Shown here piece after piece: positions 5,123-5,201 of a DNA stretch of 5,201 nt. The position numbers were made by a program, and so were the translations under genes. The stretch lies in assembly GCA_900320235.1 (NCBI GenBank), contig ONRO01000030.1, positions 1 through 5,201 on the forward strand. The letters run 5' to 3'. Under the pieces are notes generated by a model. That model did no database searches. It was given only the letters and a program-made list of their open reading frames with translations, and was not told the origin of the DNA. This DNA is from an uncultured Eubacteriales bacterium (GTDB lineage: Bacteria; Bacillota; Clostridia; Oscillospirales; Acutalibacteraceae). How positions within the stretch are numbered: the stretch's first letter is position 1; each line of letters begins with the position of its first letter.

Positions 5123-5198
5123 AGGGGTATAGCTCAGTTGGTAGAGCAGCGGTCTCCAAAACCGCGTGCCGAGGGTTCAAGTCCTTCTGCCCCTGCCA
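5123..5198 (+). tRNA. tRNA-Trp (anticodon CCA)
   Basis: A complete 76-base cloverleaf. The acceptor stem AGGGGTA (5123-5129) pairs with TGCCCCT (5188-5194), D arm GCTC/GAGC encloses AGTTGGTA, anticodon stem GCGGT/ACCGC holds loop CTCCAAA with anticodon CCA at 5156-5158, and T arm GAGGG/CCTTC holds TTCAAGT. Discriminator G73 (5195), typical of bacterial tRNA-Trp, is followed by an encoded CCA end (5196-5198). In many Firmicutes tRNA-Trp precedes secE and nusG; whether that holds here lies outside the window. Confidence 0.97.
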
Positions 5199-5201
5199 TT
5201 A

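Noticed and set aside
1..5201. CRISPR array, insertion sequence, phage or toxin-antitoxin system
   Set aside because: No regularly spaced long repeats, no transposase or integrase motifs, and no small paired ORFs with toxin or antitoxin features were seen; minus-strand open frames overlap real genes and look like shadows.

Overview
The window reads as an ordinary stretch of a low-to-moderate G+C Firmicutes chromosome, most likely a Ruminococcus-like member of the Oscillospiraceae (Clostridia). The grounds are AGA/AGG-rich arginine codon use, consensus sigma-A promoters, strong GGAGG ribosome binding sites, AT-rich intergenic DNA, and a PadR regulator of a type I associate with that group. The assignment is inference; no database search was possible. 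All genes lie on the + strand.

Layout: (a) 1-190 holds the 3' tail of an unrecognised upstream gene, a GC-rich hairpin, and the ribosome binding site of the next gene. (b) 191-2571 is a two-gene ABC exporter operon: a 239-residue ATPase whose stop overlaps the start (ATGA) of a 554-residue polytopic permease. (c) 2690-3034 is a 114-residue tautomerase homologous to macrophage migration inhibitory factor (MIF). It has a sigma-A promoter whose -35 box lies inside the last codons of the permease gene. (d) 3035-3336 is an AT-rich intergenic region with a perfect 12-bp-arm inverted repeat, helically phased CTTAA repeats, TAACAAT repeats and an extended -10 promoter. (e) 3337-3723 is a PadR-family winged-helix regulator followed by a strong intrinsic terminator. 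(f) 3724-3990 carries a perfect 16-bp palindrome and a probable promoter ahead of (g) 3991-4944, an L-lactate dehydrogenase with an intrinsic terminator. (h) 5067-5198 is a tRNA-Trp(CCA) gene with its own near-consensus promoter.

How the genes work together: only the ATPase and permease clearly form one functional unit, probably exporting a substrate or handling a peptide that cannot be named from sequence. Lactate dehydrogenase is a fermentative enzyme that re-oxidises NADH, and it appears to be separately controlled. The PadR protein might regulate the ABC operon, as PadR proteins often do for nearby exporters, but nothing in the window proves it. I see no clear new multi-gene system. The points most worth a second look are the bacterial MIF homologue with its own promoter, the phased repeats upstream of padR, and the 16-bp operator-like palindrome upstream of ldh.
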